Part shown: piece after piece, positions 11,029-22,640 of the stretch | Position numbering within the stretch: the first letter of the stretch is position 1 | Layout of the letters: each line of letters begins with the position of its first letter | Origin: Casuarina equisetifolia | Taxonomy: Eukaryota; Streptophyta; Magnoliopsida; Fagales; Casuarinaceae | Length of the DNA stretch: 64,000 nt | Assembly (NCBI GenBank): GCA_028551475.1 | Contig: CM052355.1 | Location: 13,021,023 to 13,085,022, forward strand | Direction of reading: 5' to 3' | Notes under the pieces: generated by a model | Databases searched by the model: none | The model's input: the letters and a program-made list of their open reading frames with translations, nothing else | Told to the model about the DNA's origin: nothing | Translations under genes and position numbers: made by a program

Positions 11029-13171
11029 TTACTTCCACTTCAGGCTCAACTTATTCAAATACAAAAAGCTCTTTCTCCCAAAGAGTTTTGATGTTTTTCG
11101 CACTGGATAAAACCCAGAGTATTTTCCTTTGATCTTTGCCAAGCAAACGTCTGCGACATACTTCTCGTGCTCTTGGACAAAGGGCTGGGCTACATATTCT
11201 GCGAATGGCATCCACTGCGGGCAATAATGAATGAGAGAAGCAAGTTCGTCAGTTACAGCAGGTGCTTATAGGTTTTATTTTCCTCCGATCTTTACTACTT
11301 GAACTAAATCAAGTACCACAAACATCAAGCCTGGTGCAAGTAATTTCCATGGGAGAACAGGGATATAAGGTTAAGAGGGAGGTGGAGGATCATTTCTACA
11401 GTTTTTTCCATATCCTTGTCAAATCAGGAATTACCTTTGCTGCTTGTATCTCTGATTCCTGTATCTGGATTTTGAAGGAAAGAGGTCGCAGCAAACAAAC
11501 AAAGGATAAAACCGACTTCCCAAAGAATGCATTGTGGCTCTGGCTGTAAATCATATTAAAGAAGAGTCAATATTTTATTTTCCACAGTCACTAAGGCAAA
11601 CAATGAGTTTTCTACATCCATGTTCTCAGATGCTGGAATTCTCAAAAGACTTAACACTTAAAATATTTATATTTGATTTTTACCTGAACGCTAGGACTTC
11701 CAGGAATTGTGAGTCAACCTGAAGCAGTAGAAATTCCACAAACTTTAGATACAAAAATGGGTGCATGGAATACTTAACAACCACAATAATTTAAATCTAA
11801 CTAGAAATCTCAGTCGTCATTTTTATCACTTACTCCTGTCTCCTCTTTGACTTCTCTCACTGCAGCAGCAAATATATCTTCTCCCTAAGAATATGATAAG
11901 TATAGTAAGAATAATGCACTTACTGCATAATTTACGTTTAAGATGAAGAGCTTAGCCTGATAGAATTACCTCATCAATAACTCCCGTAGGTAACTTCCAG
12001 ACACCATTTCGGTGGAAAAACCCGATCTTTTCTTGGACAACAAGTACCTGCAGGTCAAAGTTGAAAGCAGAGAGTTTTCAGTCAAATCGTAAATATGTTT
12101 CTGTTTTAAGTTGATTAGGCAGTATAAAAATTCGAAAAAATAAGAGCTTTATAAAAATATACATGGATCTTTACCTCTCCTCTTTCATTCGTAAGAAACG
12201 CTGCAATACCAACTTGGTGCGAGGCATTTGCAGGGAGAGTGTGAGGTCCTTGAGGAATCCAATTCACAATCATTAAGTATTTGGGCTCTGCATGGTGATA
12301 CCAAAATCCTTGCTGCACAAGAGCGTGAGAGAAGTTAATTTCTGATGGAAGAAAACATTAAACAGCTCAATAACTTTGAAATATAATCTTTTCTTGAAAA
12401 TTCGTGTCACCTTTACAGCAGCTTCAATAAGACTGGCTTGCTCAATTGGTACTTTGATCCAAACTCCTTTCTTTCCCTGCAAGTTGAGAACAGAGAAAGG
12501 ATCTCTGGATTAACGAAGGCAAACAAACGTATAGAATGAGGTACTTAGGCCCACACCCATAAACTTGATTTTGGTAAATAGTGTCCCAACATCTTATATC
12601 ATAAAGCTTATGTTTGTAATGTTAGGATTAGTAGAACAATCAAGGGTATTTATATAATTGTAAAACTTACGGTTTATAGAGAAAATTTTTGAAATTCTTT
12701 TTTTATAAAAAAAAAAAAAGAAGAGGCTATATGAGATGTAGGACATATAGTTGTCCAAACTCTCAAAGCTATTATGTCTAAATATATGTGTTCTTATCAT
12801 TGTATGTTTAATTCATATGTAGTTATTTCGATTTGTTATAGACTTGCAATGAACTCAAGTATGCATCACATTTGCATCCATATGCAGAACATAATACCGG
12901 TGAAGACACAAACAGCTTTCCACCCGCCACATCTCATGCAGGCACAAACACATGGTCACACGAACAGACACAAAAACCGAATCCACATCCATTGGCAACC
13001 TACCTGCTGTCTCCAGCGAGAAATGGAAGCTCTAAGCACCGAACCAAAGACAGCAGTGTCCATAGGCTGCTCTGCCATTTCCACGATGACCCCTCCAAAC
13101 TCATCATCCACCGCCTTCAGCGTTCTAACGCCTTGCCAATCACTTTCACTGATCAATTCCTTTCCTGGCAT
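11029..13171 (-). CDS. NUDT2: Nudix hydrolase, NUDT2/NUDT10-like, seven coding exons
   Basis: Coding exons on the minus strand: 13171-13004, 12476-12411, 12312-12175, 12047-11970, 11884-11834, 11718-11684, 11543-11435 and 11214-11029, all GT-AG and in phase, giving 276 aa (eight segments; Arabidopsis NUDT10 is about the same length). The Nudix box Gx5Ex7REUxEExGU is complete at residues 146-168, split between two exons, with the catalytic REVKEE motif intact. Other family landmarks are GKKGVWIK, GFWYHHAE, LPANASHQVGIAAF, VWKLPTG and QPFVQ. Relatives hydrolyse ADP-ribose and NADH in the cytosol and act in redox and defence balance; substrate here is inferred. The SDLFF stretch of relatives reads SVLSF here. 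Intron 1 carries a retroelement LTR fragment. Position matches Arabidopsis NUDT2 (At5g47650, from memory). Confidence 0.92.
12620..12860 (+). mobile_element. Truncated solo LTR in Nudix intron 1
   Basis: Starts TGTTAGGATTAGTAGAACAA and continues with GAGATGTAGGACATATAG, CTCTCAAAGCTATTATG and CATATGTAGTTATTTCGAT. These align in order with the LTRs of the element at 14718-16798, but the middle of the LTR is missing and the end is blurred. It is an older relative of that family, in sense opposite to the host gene. Confidence 0.7.
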
Positions 13172-13243
13172 GACTCTTACACCTTAATCTGTTTATGGAC
13201 ACTTGGAAGATGGGTTGTGCAAAGGGAAAGAGTTGCCCCCATC

Positions 13244-13251
13244 ATTTTATA
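13244..13251 (-). promoter_or_regulatory. TATA box of the Nudix gene
   Basis: TATAAAAT on the minus strand about 75 bp before the ATG at 13171. Confidence 0.5.
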
Positions 13252-13896
13252 GAGAACACGTACATGTCACTGCGTATGTGGATGCTTCGCTACTTTTTAC
13301 ATATCGTGAGTTTTGGGTCTCGGACTTTGATTCCTCGCATCTTTTGAATTGAAAATGGAACGAAATTCACGTTTCATTCCCTAGGATTTCTCCCAACTTG
13401 CCAACTTTTTCTTGGAAGCGAACGCGGTATTACTTTATCAAATCAATAATAATTAATTACATTGTTATTAGCAGAAGATACCTTGTTATGACAAAATATA
13501 ACGATCAACTAATAAATAGAATAACACAAGATATATTTTAAATGTTGGCACAAAGTATCCGTAATAGGGAATAAACGGCGGAAATGGTTTGACCCAGTCT
13601 GCAAATTGAGCCCATTGTTAGAACTTGGACTCGGCTCGTGTGGAACCATAGAAGTTTGACAAGGGTCGAGTTCGGCTCAACAAACTAAGTCAAAATCGTC
13701 TTCTGACCGCGTTCGGTTTTTGTCCCTCATTTTCCCCGGAAGCAAACGGGCAATATACAAGGCCCATCAATCTGGTCAAATAAGAAGAATCCTTGTTTAT
13801 TTTCGAGAAATTCAGTTGCAGAGCGAAACAAGACTTGAGACCCAAGAGTGTTTGAAATGATTAGGACTTGAACGCGTAAACTAGGAAGACAACCAA
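13252..13896. other. Intergenic upstream of the Nudix gene
   Basis: Promoter-side sequence; no gene seen. Confidence 0.5.
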
Positions 13897-14385
13897 GAGA
13901 TTGTCTTCGAGTTTCCTGAAAATCACTCGGGAAGAAATTCTGACGACCAAGGAACGGGAAGACTTTCTTGGAATTTCCTCGAAAGTAAGGCACTAAAAGA
14001 TCCAAGAGATTGGTGTCGAAAGTGAGGGTGAAATGCCTCGTCTTTGGGAGAATTGAGAGATTGTCTTCAAGTTTTCTACGAGTCAAACAGGAAGATTTCA
14101 GACGAAAAAGAAACGGGAGAGTTTCTTGGAGTTTCCTCCAAGTAAAACAGAGAACGCATAGAAAGATCCTAGAGATTAGTGTTGAAAGTGATCATGAAAG
14201 AATGGGCTGTTGAAAGTGATCCAAGAGAATTTCTTTGTGTTTCTCCATTTCGAGAAATTGTCCTCAAGTTCCCGGAAATTGAACAGGAAGAAATTCAGAT
14301 AACCAAGAAAGGATGGACTTTTCTTGGAGTTCCCTCGAAATCAAAGAGATAATAGTGTGGATCGTAAAGAGATTGGTAAATTCTA
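13897..14385. repeat. Three degenerate tandem copies of a 160-195 bp unit
   Basis: Copies start with GAGATTGTCTTCGAG-like sequence at about 13897, 14057 and 14252. Each then runs GGAAGAAATTCAGA-like, TTTCTTGGAGTTTCCTC-like and AGAGATTGGTGT-like segments in the same order. The frames are not conserved between copies, so the repeat is not obviously coding. Confidence 0.7.
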
Positions 14386-14717
14386 ATTGTATATATAAAA
14401 TGTTACACAGTTGAATCAAAGATTCTTTATTACTATGCAATATAAAATCGTACGTTGTTTTACACCTACTTATAACAATATTCACAAGTTCAAAGACCTA
14501 ACAAAAATGTCCTTGTTCAACTACTCCCATAACGTTGCTTCTCTACCTGCAAAGCTTTTGCCATCCATGAATCATGCTCAATTGCAACAACAAATGGGAA
14601 TTTTCATTATTTTCTCACTTCCTAAACCGATGAAATGAACCTGCTCATAGTGTTTGTCCTCCCGTGAAACACCATTGTATTATATGTGGCATGCAAGCGG
14701 TAAATGACCACACTTCA

Positions 14718-16798
14718 TGTTAGGATTGGTGGAGCAATTAAGTTAAAGGGTATGATTGTCATTATAATAATAGGTCTCTATGTAATTGTGGAACTAAAAA
14801 TATCTCCTAGATGTAGTGGGTTTTCCTGGTAGTATTGGGTTAGGATTTTTATCCTTATGTGGAAGTAAGATTTCCTAATAGTATTTGACTAAGATTCCTT
14901 TAGGGTTTCCTTATAAATAGGGGAAGTATAGAGAAACCTAGTGGCGAATTGAGAGAGTCCTCATGGGGGGCTAATTGTTGAAGAAGGCCCCTCTTATGGA
15001 TTCTAGTTGATAGGAAAATCCATGAGATACCTATTTGAGAAGAGGGATGTATGAGAGAAAATCTAATGAGAAAAGACTACAAAAGACGTAGGACATTATG
15101 ATGTTCTGAATCTCTTAAATCTGTTATGTTTGGGTGTGTGCATTCTTATATTTGTGTGTCCGATCTCTATGTGGTTGATGCGACCTTGATTAAATTCTTC
15201 CAACAAGTGGTATTGGAGCCAGGTTTGGATCCTAACAAATGGTATGGGAGATAAGCTTAGTTCTTAACAAGTGGTGTAGTGAGAGTGGACTGTAAAAGAT
15301 TGGGACCATAAATGATGAATAGAACATGGTGAACGCAATTGAAGAAGCAAATTGATGTGTTTTAAGGTGAGATTTTCTCTTTCCCTAAATCCGGTTTAAT
15401 TTTGGATGATATTGATGTAGATCAACTAGAAGATGTTGTTGGATTGAGATTTACAAAGTGCATATCTATGTCTCTCTGTCTATATCTAAGCATTTATAAG
15501 TCAAAATTGAAGATTTTGTTGAAGAACATGACATTTTAGAGATGATCAATATTTTTGAAGCTATTAGATTGAAGATTAGATTGATCATATTGTTTGTGGT
15601 AGTCGTTTTGTTTCTTTGGCTCAAGTTGTGGTGTCAGATGGTAGAGAATAATGGAAATATTGATGTTTGAGGGGGAGCGTTTTGTTGATGTTGTTGATGA
15701 ATTGTTGATTGAGGGGGAGCTTATTATGCTCCTATGTTAATGTGATTGATAAAGTAAAAGTTTGAGATTTTCAAGTTTGTCGATATCTAGATAAGGTGTA
15801 TTAAGATCAACAATTTTGGATGGGAAATGGACTTTTTATTGGAGATTTCGAAGAGTGATCTCAATTGTTGTGGAATCTCATGATTTTTACTTTCATTGAA
15901 GGCCTTATGGTGGAGAACACATTTAGATGGAAAAATCCTATGATTATGTGCAGATGCTTGGAGAGAAACAAGACCTAGGAGAGGTGTAACCTAGAAGAGG
16001 CTGCAGTGGAAGTGCCTAAGGAAGTATGACCTAAAAGAGGCATGGTTTAAAGGAAAGGCAAGATGGCATAATTGATGCAAGCTTGTTTTGAAGAGAGTTT
16101 TTTGCAATCTTCTCTTTCAAAAGATTGTGGTTGAAAAGAGTTTCCTTAGTCTTTCTTTGTCCAAAGACTATAGCTGTGGAAGTAAAAGAGAGTTTCTTTA
16201 ATCTTTCTCTTTCCAAAGATTATGGTTATGTGGTTGATAATTTGAAGAGATTTTTAATACTTTTCCTATGGTATAGGGATGTTGCACCAAATTGTTCCAA
16301 GAAGGAGATTGTTAGGATTGGTGGAACAATTAGGTTAAAGGGTATGATTTTCATTATAATCATGAGTCTCTATGTAATTATGAAACTAGGAAATATCTCA
16401 TAGATGTAATGGGTTTTCCTAATAGTATCGGGTTAGGATTTTTATCCTTATCTGGAAGTAGGTTTTCCTAGTAGTATTCGACTAGGATTCCTTTAGGGTT
16501 TTTCTATAAATAGGGGAAGTATAGAGAAACTTAGTTGGCGATTTGAAAGAGTCCCCATGGGGGTTAATTGTTGAAAATGACCATTCTCATGGATTCTAGT
16601 TGATGAGAGAATCCATAAGATACTTATTTGAGAAGAGGGAATGTATGAGAGAAAATCTAATGAGAAGAGACTACAAGGGGTGTAGGACATTGTGATGTTC
16701 TGAACCTCTTAAATCTATTATGTTTAGGTGTGTGTGTTCTTATATTTGTTTGTTTGATCTCTATGTGGTTGATGTGACTTAGTTGAATTCTCCCAACA
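14718..16798 (+). mobile_element. Non-autonomous LTR retrotransposon with both LTRs
   Basis: Direct repeats 14718-15205 and 16310-16798 (about 488 bp) begin TGTTAGGATTGG and end CCAACA, with TG...CA termini. A primer-binding site resembling the tRNA-Met type, TGGTATTGGAGCC, follows LTR1 at 15208-15220, and a purine tract AAGAAGGAGA precedes LTR2 at 16299-16308. Flanks CTTCA and TTTCA look like a 5-bp target duplication with one mismatch. Each LTR has a TATAAATAGGGGAAG promoter. The 1.1-kb internal region has no room for gag or pol, though GAGGGGGAGC motifs hint at copia ancestry. The LTRs differ at roughly a tenth of positions by eye, so the insertion is millions of years old. Structurally it looks whole but lacks coding genes. 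Confidence 0.88.
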
Positions 16799-17539
16799 TT
16801 TCATTTCCTAAGTGACATATCTCTTTCTTAGGAAAATAGTTGAAGTTAAAGTAAAAGCAAAAAGGAAGTTCAATGCAACTCCTTAAGTTAAGAGAAAAAC
16901 CCACAAGTAACAAAATAGAGAAATGCAAGCAACAAAGTTACAATGTGTTCTCTTACCAATGAATGGGCTCGAAAAATAACAAGGCTATATAATCTACAAT
17001 AACATGCCCAATGCAGTGGGCCTACCCTAATTGGTGTATGCATTAGTTGATTTCACAATGTACTGTCTCAAGCTTGAAGTTTGTATGGATCTAAAGCCTA
17101 AACTTGCATAATAGATTTTGATACCACCTATTATAAAGAGCTTTCATTCACAAGTTCATAGGTTGCTTTATAGGATAAACATGATACATACATATCAATC
17201 TTTCACCTATATTATCATGTAAAGTAACAATCGGTTTTTATGTGCTTCATTTGTGTGAGAAAGATTGGGTTGGCAACTGCATATTTTGCTGCATTATTGT
17301 CATAATGATACTAGGTATGGGATGATGACATTGAGATCACCAAAGAGATCAATAATTTACACAATCTTGCATGTTGTACATGTCATGGACTGGTACTCTA
17401 TCTTGATAAATGATTTAGACACAATCGGTTGCTTCTTTGCAACTAATGAAATCAAGGATTGGCTAAGCTAGAAACAAAATTTAGTAGTTAAGCATCTTGA
17501 CATAAGACATGTATTGTAATTGGCATTGCAATGCACAAT
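16799..17539. other. Intergenic, no gene seen
   Basis: AT-rich sequence between the LTR element and the composite repeat; nothing recognisable. Confidence 0.5.
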
Positions 17540-18959
17540 GATTTCAAATCTAGATGAGAAGAAGAAAATGTTAGCCTAATTTAGGCTTATATCAGTGGGT
17601 ATTGTAAAACTCACTTGTATGGGATTATATTAATGTATTTATAAGCAATCTAATTAAGTAAAATATATGATTTCTTAATTAGTAAATATAAACTACTAAT
17701 GTAGGTCATTGATTACATATTGTCAAAAGGCCTAAAGACTTAACTCAAAAACTAACTTAAGAGTTAGAGGAACACTTTTTATATTTAAACTTTATTATAA
17801 AAGATCCACTTTTAGTGTGGGACTTTCATTTTGCACACACACACACACCCACATCTTGAGTGACATTGAATTCAAGGTCATATGGAGTATAATAAATTCA
17901 GTTTAGGCTCTAATACCACATCAAAAGGCCTAAATGTTCTAGACTTGTGATATGGGCTGACATGCTAGCTGAACAAGTACGAGTTAGACTTCTATGTGAT
18001 AAACTGCCAATATAGGCCAATAAACTAAGTTGTGTGAGTACAAGTCCAACCTGCCTAATTTCCTTTGTTGTTGGATTGTTCACTTGGGTGGTGTCTATTG
18101 TAGTTTCCTTTTTCATTTATTGTATTTGAATTTACTAAGATGTAATCGACCTCTTTAATAGAGAAAATATTATTTGCTTATTATGATTGTAACAACTTTG
18201 ATATCGAATAAGATTATTGGTATAATTCAATATTTATGATTGTAACAAGTCTTAATGTGAATATTTATAGTTTGAAATCATAAGTATCCCAATTCAATGA
18301 ACTTAATCCAAATTCTATGTAATGTTACACATTTATTTGATGTTTTAAATGTGTGACCAATACTACATTGAATTTTTGAAAGAAAACAAACCCATATATA
18401 AAGGAACCTCTCAGCTCCCTTTATCCTCACACAATTTACCAAAACTCTTTGTATACTCATTACTCTCATTGTTCCTTAACTCTTCTATGTTTTCTATTCA
18501 AAGTGAATCCTTCATGGTGATCCTGGTCAAAGGCTAACTTAGTTTCTAGTCAAGAGCTGAATGTTGAACATACTTTTGTCTAAGTCTGTTACATAAAGCC
18601 CAACCTCAAAAGGCTAGTTTATGTTTTGGTAGCTTTAACATTGTTGTTGAAACAACTCTTGTTAATGATGCTGCTACAAAGGTTGTATATAATAATTTAA
18701 CTTAGTTTAACTTCCTTAAGAATATTGTAAAATCAATGATTTCAAAAGTTATTTAAACATCTCCACATGGTATGAAGTTTTTTAAAGTAGTTCAAAAATT
18801 AATGAGGTAATATTTTTCTTTTGACTTTGTCTTTTATAAATTTATGAACAAAATTGATGTAAATTTAGAAAGATGTAAGAAATGCATAGTTGACCATGTG
18901 GAGACATATGTTACTTAACCAACTAGGTTAGTGATAAGCTAATAGGGACTTCAACCATG
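17540..18959 (-). repeat. Composite LTR-derived repeat, copy 1
   Basis: Segments 17540-17925 and 18590-18959 recur in order at 25980-26760 (shared landmarks: TTAATTAGTAAATATAAACT-like, AATGTAGGTCATTGATTACA, TTTTAGTGTGGGACTTTCAT-like, TCAATGATTTCAAAAG, GAAAGATGTAAGAAATGCAT). Here about 660 bp of extra sequence (about 17930-18590), including a CATATATAAAGG promoter-like stretch, separates the halves. CTCTAATACCA at the first half's end is the reverse of a tRNA-Met-type primer-binding site, so the repeat reads on the minus strand as a retroelement terminus. Confidence 0.6.
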
Positions 18960-20575
18960 AGGTTCGAGATTCAACACTCAAGATGTATGAGTTGGGTGTG
19001 TGCATTGTAATACTAAAAAGACAATTTAAAGATAACTAATTACTTAGTGAACATTGTCTTCCTCACCAATTATAGAGTCCAAATACTTGCTTGTGCGAGA
19101 ACTCAAGTCATATGATGAGTTATATTTAGATGTAGATTATAGCTTTTATACCATGCTAAAAAATCTAAAAACCCACTTAAGAGTTAAAAGAGCATTTCCT
19201 TTATTAAAACTTCTACATTAAAGCTTCTAGTATAAGACTTTTATCTTATACAATGATTTTGAGCCTAGATAAAAAAGAGAAAATATTAGCCTAATTTGAT
19301 GGGTTCATTAATTTAAGCTTATATCAATAAGGTCTAAGATTCAACACTTCACATGCATGATTTGGGTGCATGCATTATAATACTAAAAAGACAATTTAGA
19401 GATATCTAATTACTTGGCAAACATTACTTTTCTCATAAATACTTGCTTGTGTGAGTGTTCAAGTCATATGATAAGCTATATTTAGATGTGGATTATCACT
19501 TTGATATTATGTTAAAAAATCCAAAAACTTAAACTAAAAACCAACTTAAGAGTTACAAGAGCATTTCCTTCATTAAAGCTTCATTATAAGAGATTATGCT
19601 TCTAGTATGAGACTTTTATCTTACATAATGATTTCAAACATAGATAAATAGGAGAAACTATTAGCCCAATTTGATGGGCTCACTAATTTAGGCTTATATT
19701 AATGAGATACGAGATTCAACACTTCATGTGAATGAGTTAAATATGTGCATTGTAATACCAAAAAGATAATTTGGAGACACCCAATTAATCAGCAAAAATT
19801 ATTTTTCCATCCAATTGTAGAGCCTATATATTTGCTAGTGCAAAAGTTCAAGTTATATGATAAGTTATATTTAGATGTAGATTATAGCTTTGATACCATG
19901 TAAAAAGATCTAAAGATTTAATCTAAAAAATAGCTCAAAAATTTTAAAAATATTTTATTTATTAAAGCTTTACCATAAGGGATTATGCATTATGCTTCTA
20001 GTATGAGACTTTTATCTTACACAATGATTTTGAGCTTAGATGAATTAGAGAAAATGTTAGCCTAATTTGATAGGCTCATTAATTTAGGCTTATATCAATG
20101 AAGTCTAAGATTTAACACTTCATGTGCATGAGTTGGGTTATACATTGTAATACTAAAAGATAATTTGGAGACATCTAATTACTCAATGAACATTACTTTC
20201 ATCACCAGTTGTAGAGTTCAGATACTTGCTTGTACAAAAACTTTAAGTCATATGAGTAGTTGTAGTTAAATGTGAATATAAGCTTTGATATCATGTCAAA
20301 AATCTAAAGACTTATTCCAAATATCAACTTAAGAGTTAAAAGAGCATTTCTTTATTAAAGCTTCACTATAAGAGATTATTCTTTTAGTATGAGACTTTTA
20401 TCTTGCATAATAATTTCGAACATTGATGAAGAGAAGAAAATGTTAGCTCAATTTGATTGGCTCATTAATTTAGGCTATATCAATGAGTTCTAAGATTCAA
20501 CACTTTAAGTACATGAGTTAGGTGTGTGCATTGTAATATTAAAGGACAATTTGGAGACACCTAATTATTATATTA
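18960..20575 (-). mobile_element. Tandem array of TRIM-like units (about 4 copies)
   Basis: Read on the minus strand, units repeat every 375-396 bp. Each has an LTR-like block of about 190-220 bp starting TGTTGAATCT and ending near ...AGCA or ...AACA, followed by TGGTATMAAAGC (primer-binding-site-like) and an internal block of about 175 bp ending CATGAAG before the next TGTTGAATC. LTR-like blocks lie at about 19155-19347, 19511-19719, 19899-20118 and 20295-20498. Alternation of LTR and a single short internal block, with no coding capacity, is the tandem TRIM arrangement. Copies are visibly diverged, so the array is old. Confidence 0.65.
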
Positions 20576-21689
20576 TTTTTAATAACAAATCATTATCAGT
20601 AAAATTATGATAATTAAAGATATTAATTCTAATATAAGCCATTTGAAGGAAACCAAGAGGAAAGTTTCTCCAATAGGTGAACCATTTAAAAACATGATAA
20701 TGCGCAACATAAAGTAACAATAAACACAATAGCTAAAATGTAAGTTACCTATTTCATTGGCTTGTTGCTTCCATTCTCGACATAATTTTCAACTCTCTTA
20801 AAGATTCTTCTATGATTAGTATCTCTCTCCCTACTTAAAATCATCTTCTCCTTGTCCCAATTTGTTATTTTTTTTCTTAAGATTATCATAATCTCCCTAA
20901 CAACGCAATACATACTCAAACCTTTCCTTATTCGCGTGGGGGATGGAATTGGAATAATGTTAAGAATAAAATTGTTAAACACTTATTATTAGGTTTTATA
21001 TAATTGCTAAGTTTTTTAAATAATTAAATTAAATTTTATTATTTATTTTAAATAAGGTGTAGGCTTTAAAATAATCAAAACCTAATTATAATAGGAGTAT
21101 AAAATCTAGTTGTACTAGAATAAGAATTAGGTTTATTTAATAGGAAGCGATTGACTCTTAACTGAGTTACTTTTAACTTTATTCTTCATAATGTTTTTAA
21201 GAACTCATTCCTAATTCTAGGAGTATAACACATACTACAATCTTTTAAATTTCTAAACCTATTATTCAAGTCCCAGTATACTTTGACTTCGAACTAATTA
21301 TTACCTTATTGTTTTCTTTTTTTTCTCTTTTTATGCCATGATGAATGTTGTTTCCTAAGTTGAATCCTCAAATTCAAAGTTGGTAAGTGAGTGAACCCTG
21401 CTTCTATCTATCAATTCTTTTTCTTCTTGTTTTTTGTTGTGTAAAGTTGCATTAGAAGGAAATATGTGAATGTATTCTCGATAAAGGTTTTAAATTCACT
21501 TGGTTTCCTACTTCTTAAAAACACTTAGTTCATCTTCTTAAGCCTTTCAATTCTTTTTCTTTTTTCTTTTCTAAATCAATTAATGTGATTAAATATTTAG
21601 TTTTCTTTCACTTAATCTTCTTGTACATTAATACGTATTTTTGAATCCTAAGTTTATGTTCTTGCATTAGAAAAGAAAAGAAGGGGATA
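20576..21689. other. AT-rich intergenic sequence
   Basis: No gene or clear element recognised. Confidence 0.5.
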
Positions 21690-22640
21690 AGAATGGAGCT
21701 ATTAAGGCAAGAGCATATGGTGAAAAAAAACCTAAGCTTTGGCATTTGGTATCGTCACATCTCTTAGCTAGGGATTTTCATACCTTTTGTGTTGTATGCA
21801 AATCATGGCAAACAAGTGCCCTTTATATTCATACAGTCTCACCTTTAATTAATGGCTTGGCATCTTTGTTTCCAAGTTTAATGTCCATGAACTATTATAA
21901 GTGTAGATTCTATCACTTAATGTACTACGACACTAGTCACATGGACATTCCCACCTTGTCATTTGAATTTTAGGTGCATGAATTTGCTTATCAAAATATA
22001 GGCAGTTACTTTTAACTCAGGATGATTCAAATGTCTTTTTCTTCAATCCTTTCACGAAGAAAAAAGTATAAATTCCAAGATCTACTCACTATGTAGGATT
22101 TGAAACAATGTCTTTCTCTACTCCTGTTACTTCATTTGATTACTTTGTTTTTAGAAGTTATCCCCCGCACTTTCAGCATCATTAAACATGGAGAAAGAAG
22201 TTGGTAGTTTTGTAATATTATAAGGCAAATATTTGAGTTATAGAATTGCAATCCCATTCTACAAAAAGGATTATGTTATGCTTTAGGTGTGGATGTGAAT
22301 GTAGTAGTGCTTGATCCCTATGTTTTAAGACCATTTATGATCTTAAAACTTCATTTTTTAAGGATCCATTTGAATGTCCAATCTATCAAAACTATTTAAT
22401 GGAAATTTATGGAAAGCTTTTAGTTGTATTTATGGTCAATGAAGATGCAACACCAATACATATTTTTTAATTGACTCTCTCCATTATACAAGAAAGAAAT
22501 GGAAGGAGAACTCAAAGAACATCATTGTGGCACAAAGTGGAAACTTTAGGAAACAAAATGATATGCCTAAATTTAAAGGGCTCTTTTGTGGAACTTGTTG
22601 TGCGTAGGGGAACGAGTAACAAGATTTAGTTACCTATGAT
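21690..22640 (+). pseudogene. F-box / DUF295 gene remnant, N-terminal half
   Basis: The stretch 21735-21973 translates to VSSHLLARDFHTFCVVCKSW, the C-terminal half of an F-box, followed by SPLINGLASLFPSLMSMNYY and YYDTSHMDIPTLS, which is typical of F-box proteins with a DUF295 propeller. Further on, in shifted frames and with stops, come DDSNVFFFNPFTKKK, THYVGFETMSFSTPVTS and PFECPIYQNYLMEIYGKLLV, in the order expected of the family. The frame is broken several times after the first 75 residues and no intact start or complete propeller remains. F-box proteins recruit substrates to SCF ubiquitin ligases. It looks like a decayed paralog of the gene remnant at 24026-24830. Confidence 0.75.

Noticed and set aside
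12774-13252. Plus-strand open frames over Nudix exon 1
   Set aside because: They overlap the well-supported minus-strand exon and a retroelement fragment and match no family.
18960-20575. CRISPR-like regular repeats
   Set aside because: Repeat units are hundreds of bases long, diverged and LTR-like in a plant nuclear context; nothing supports CRISPR.
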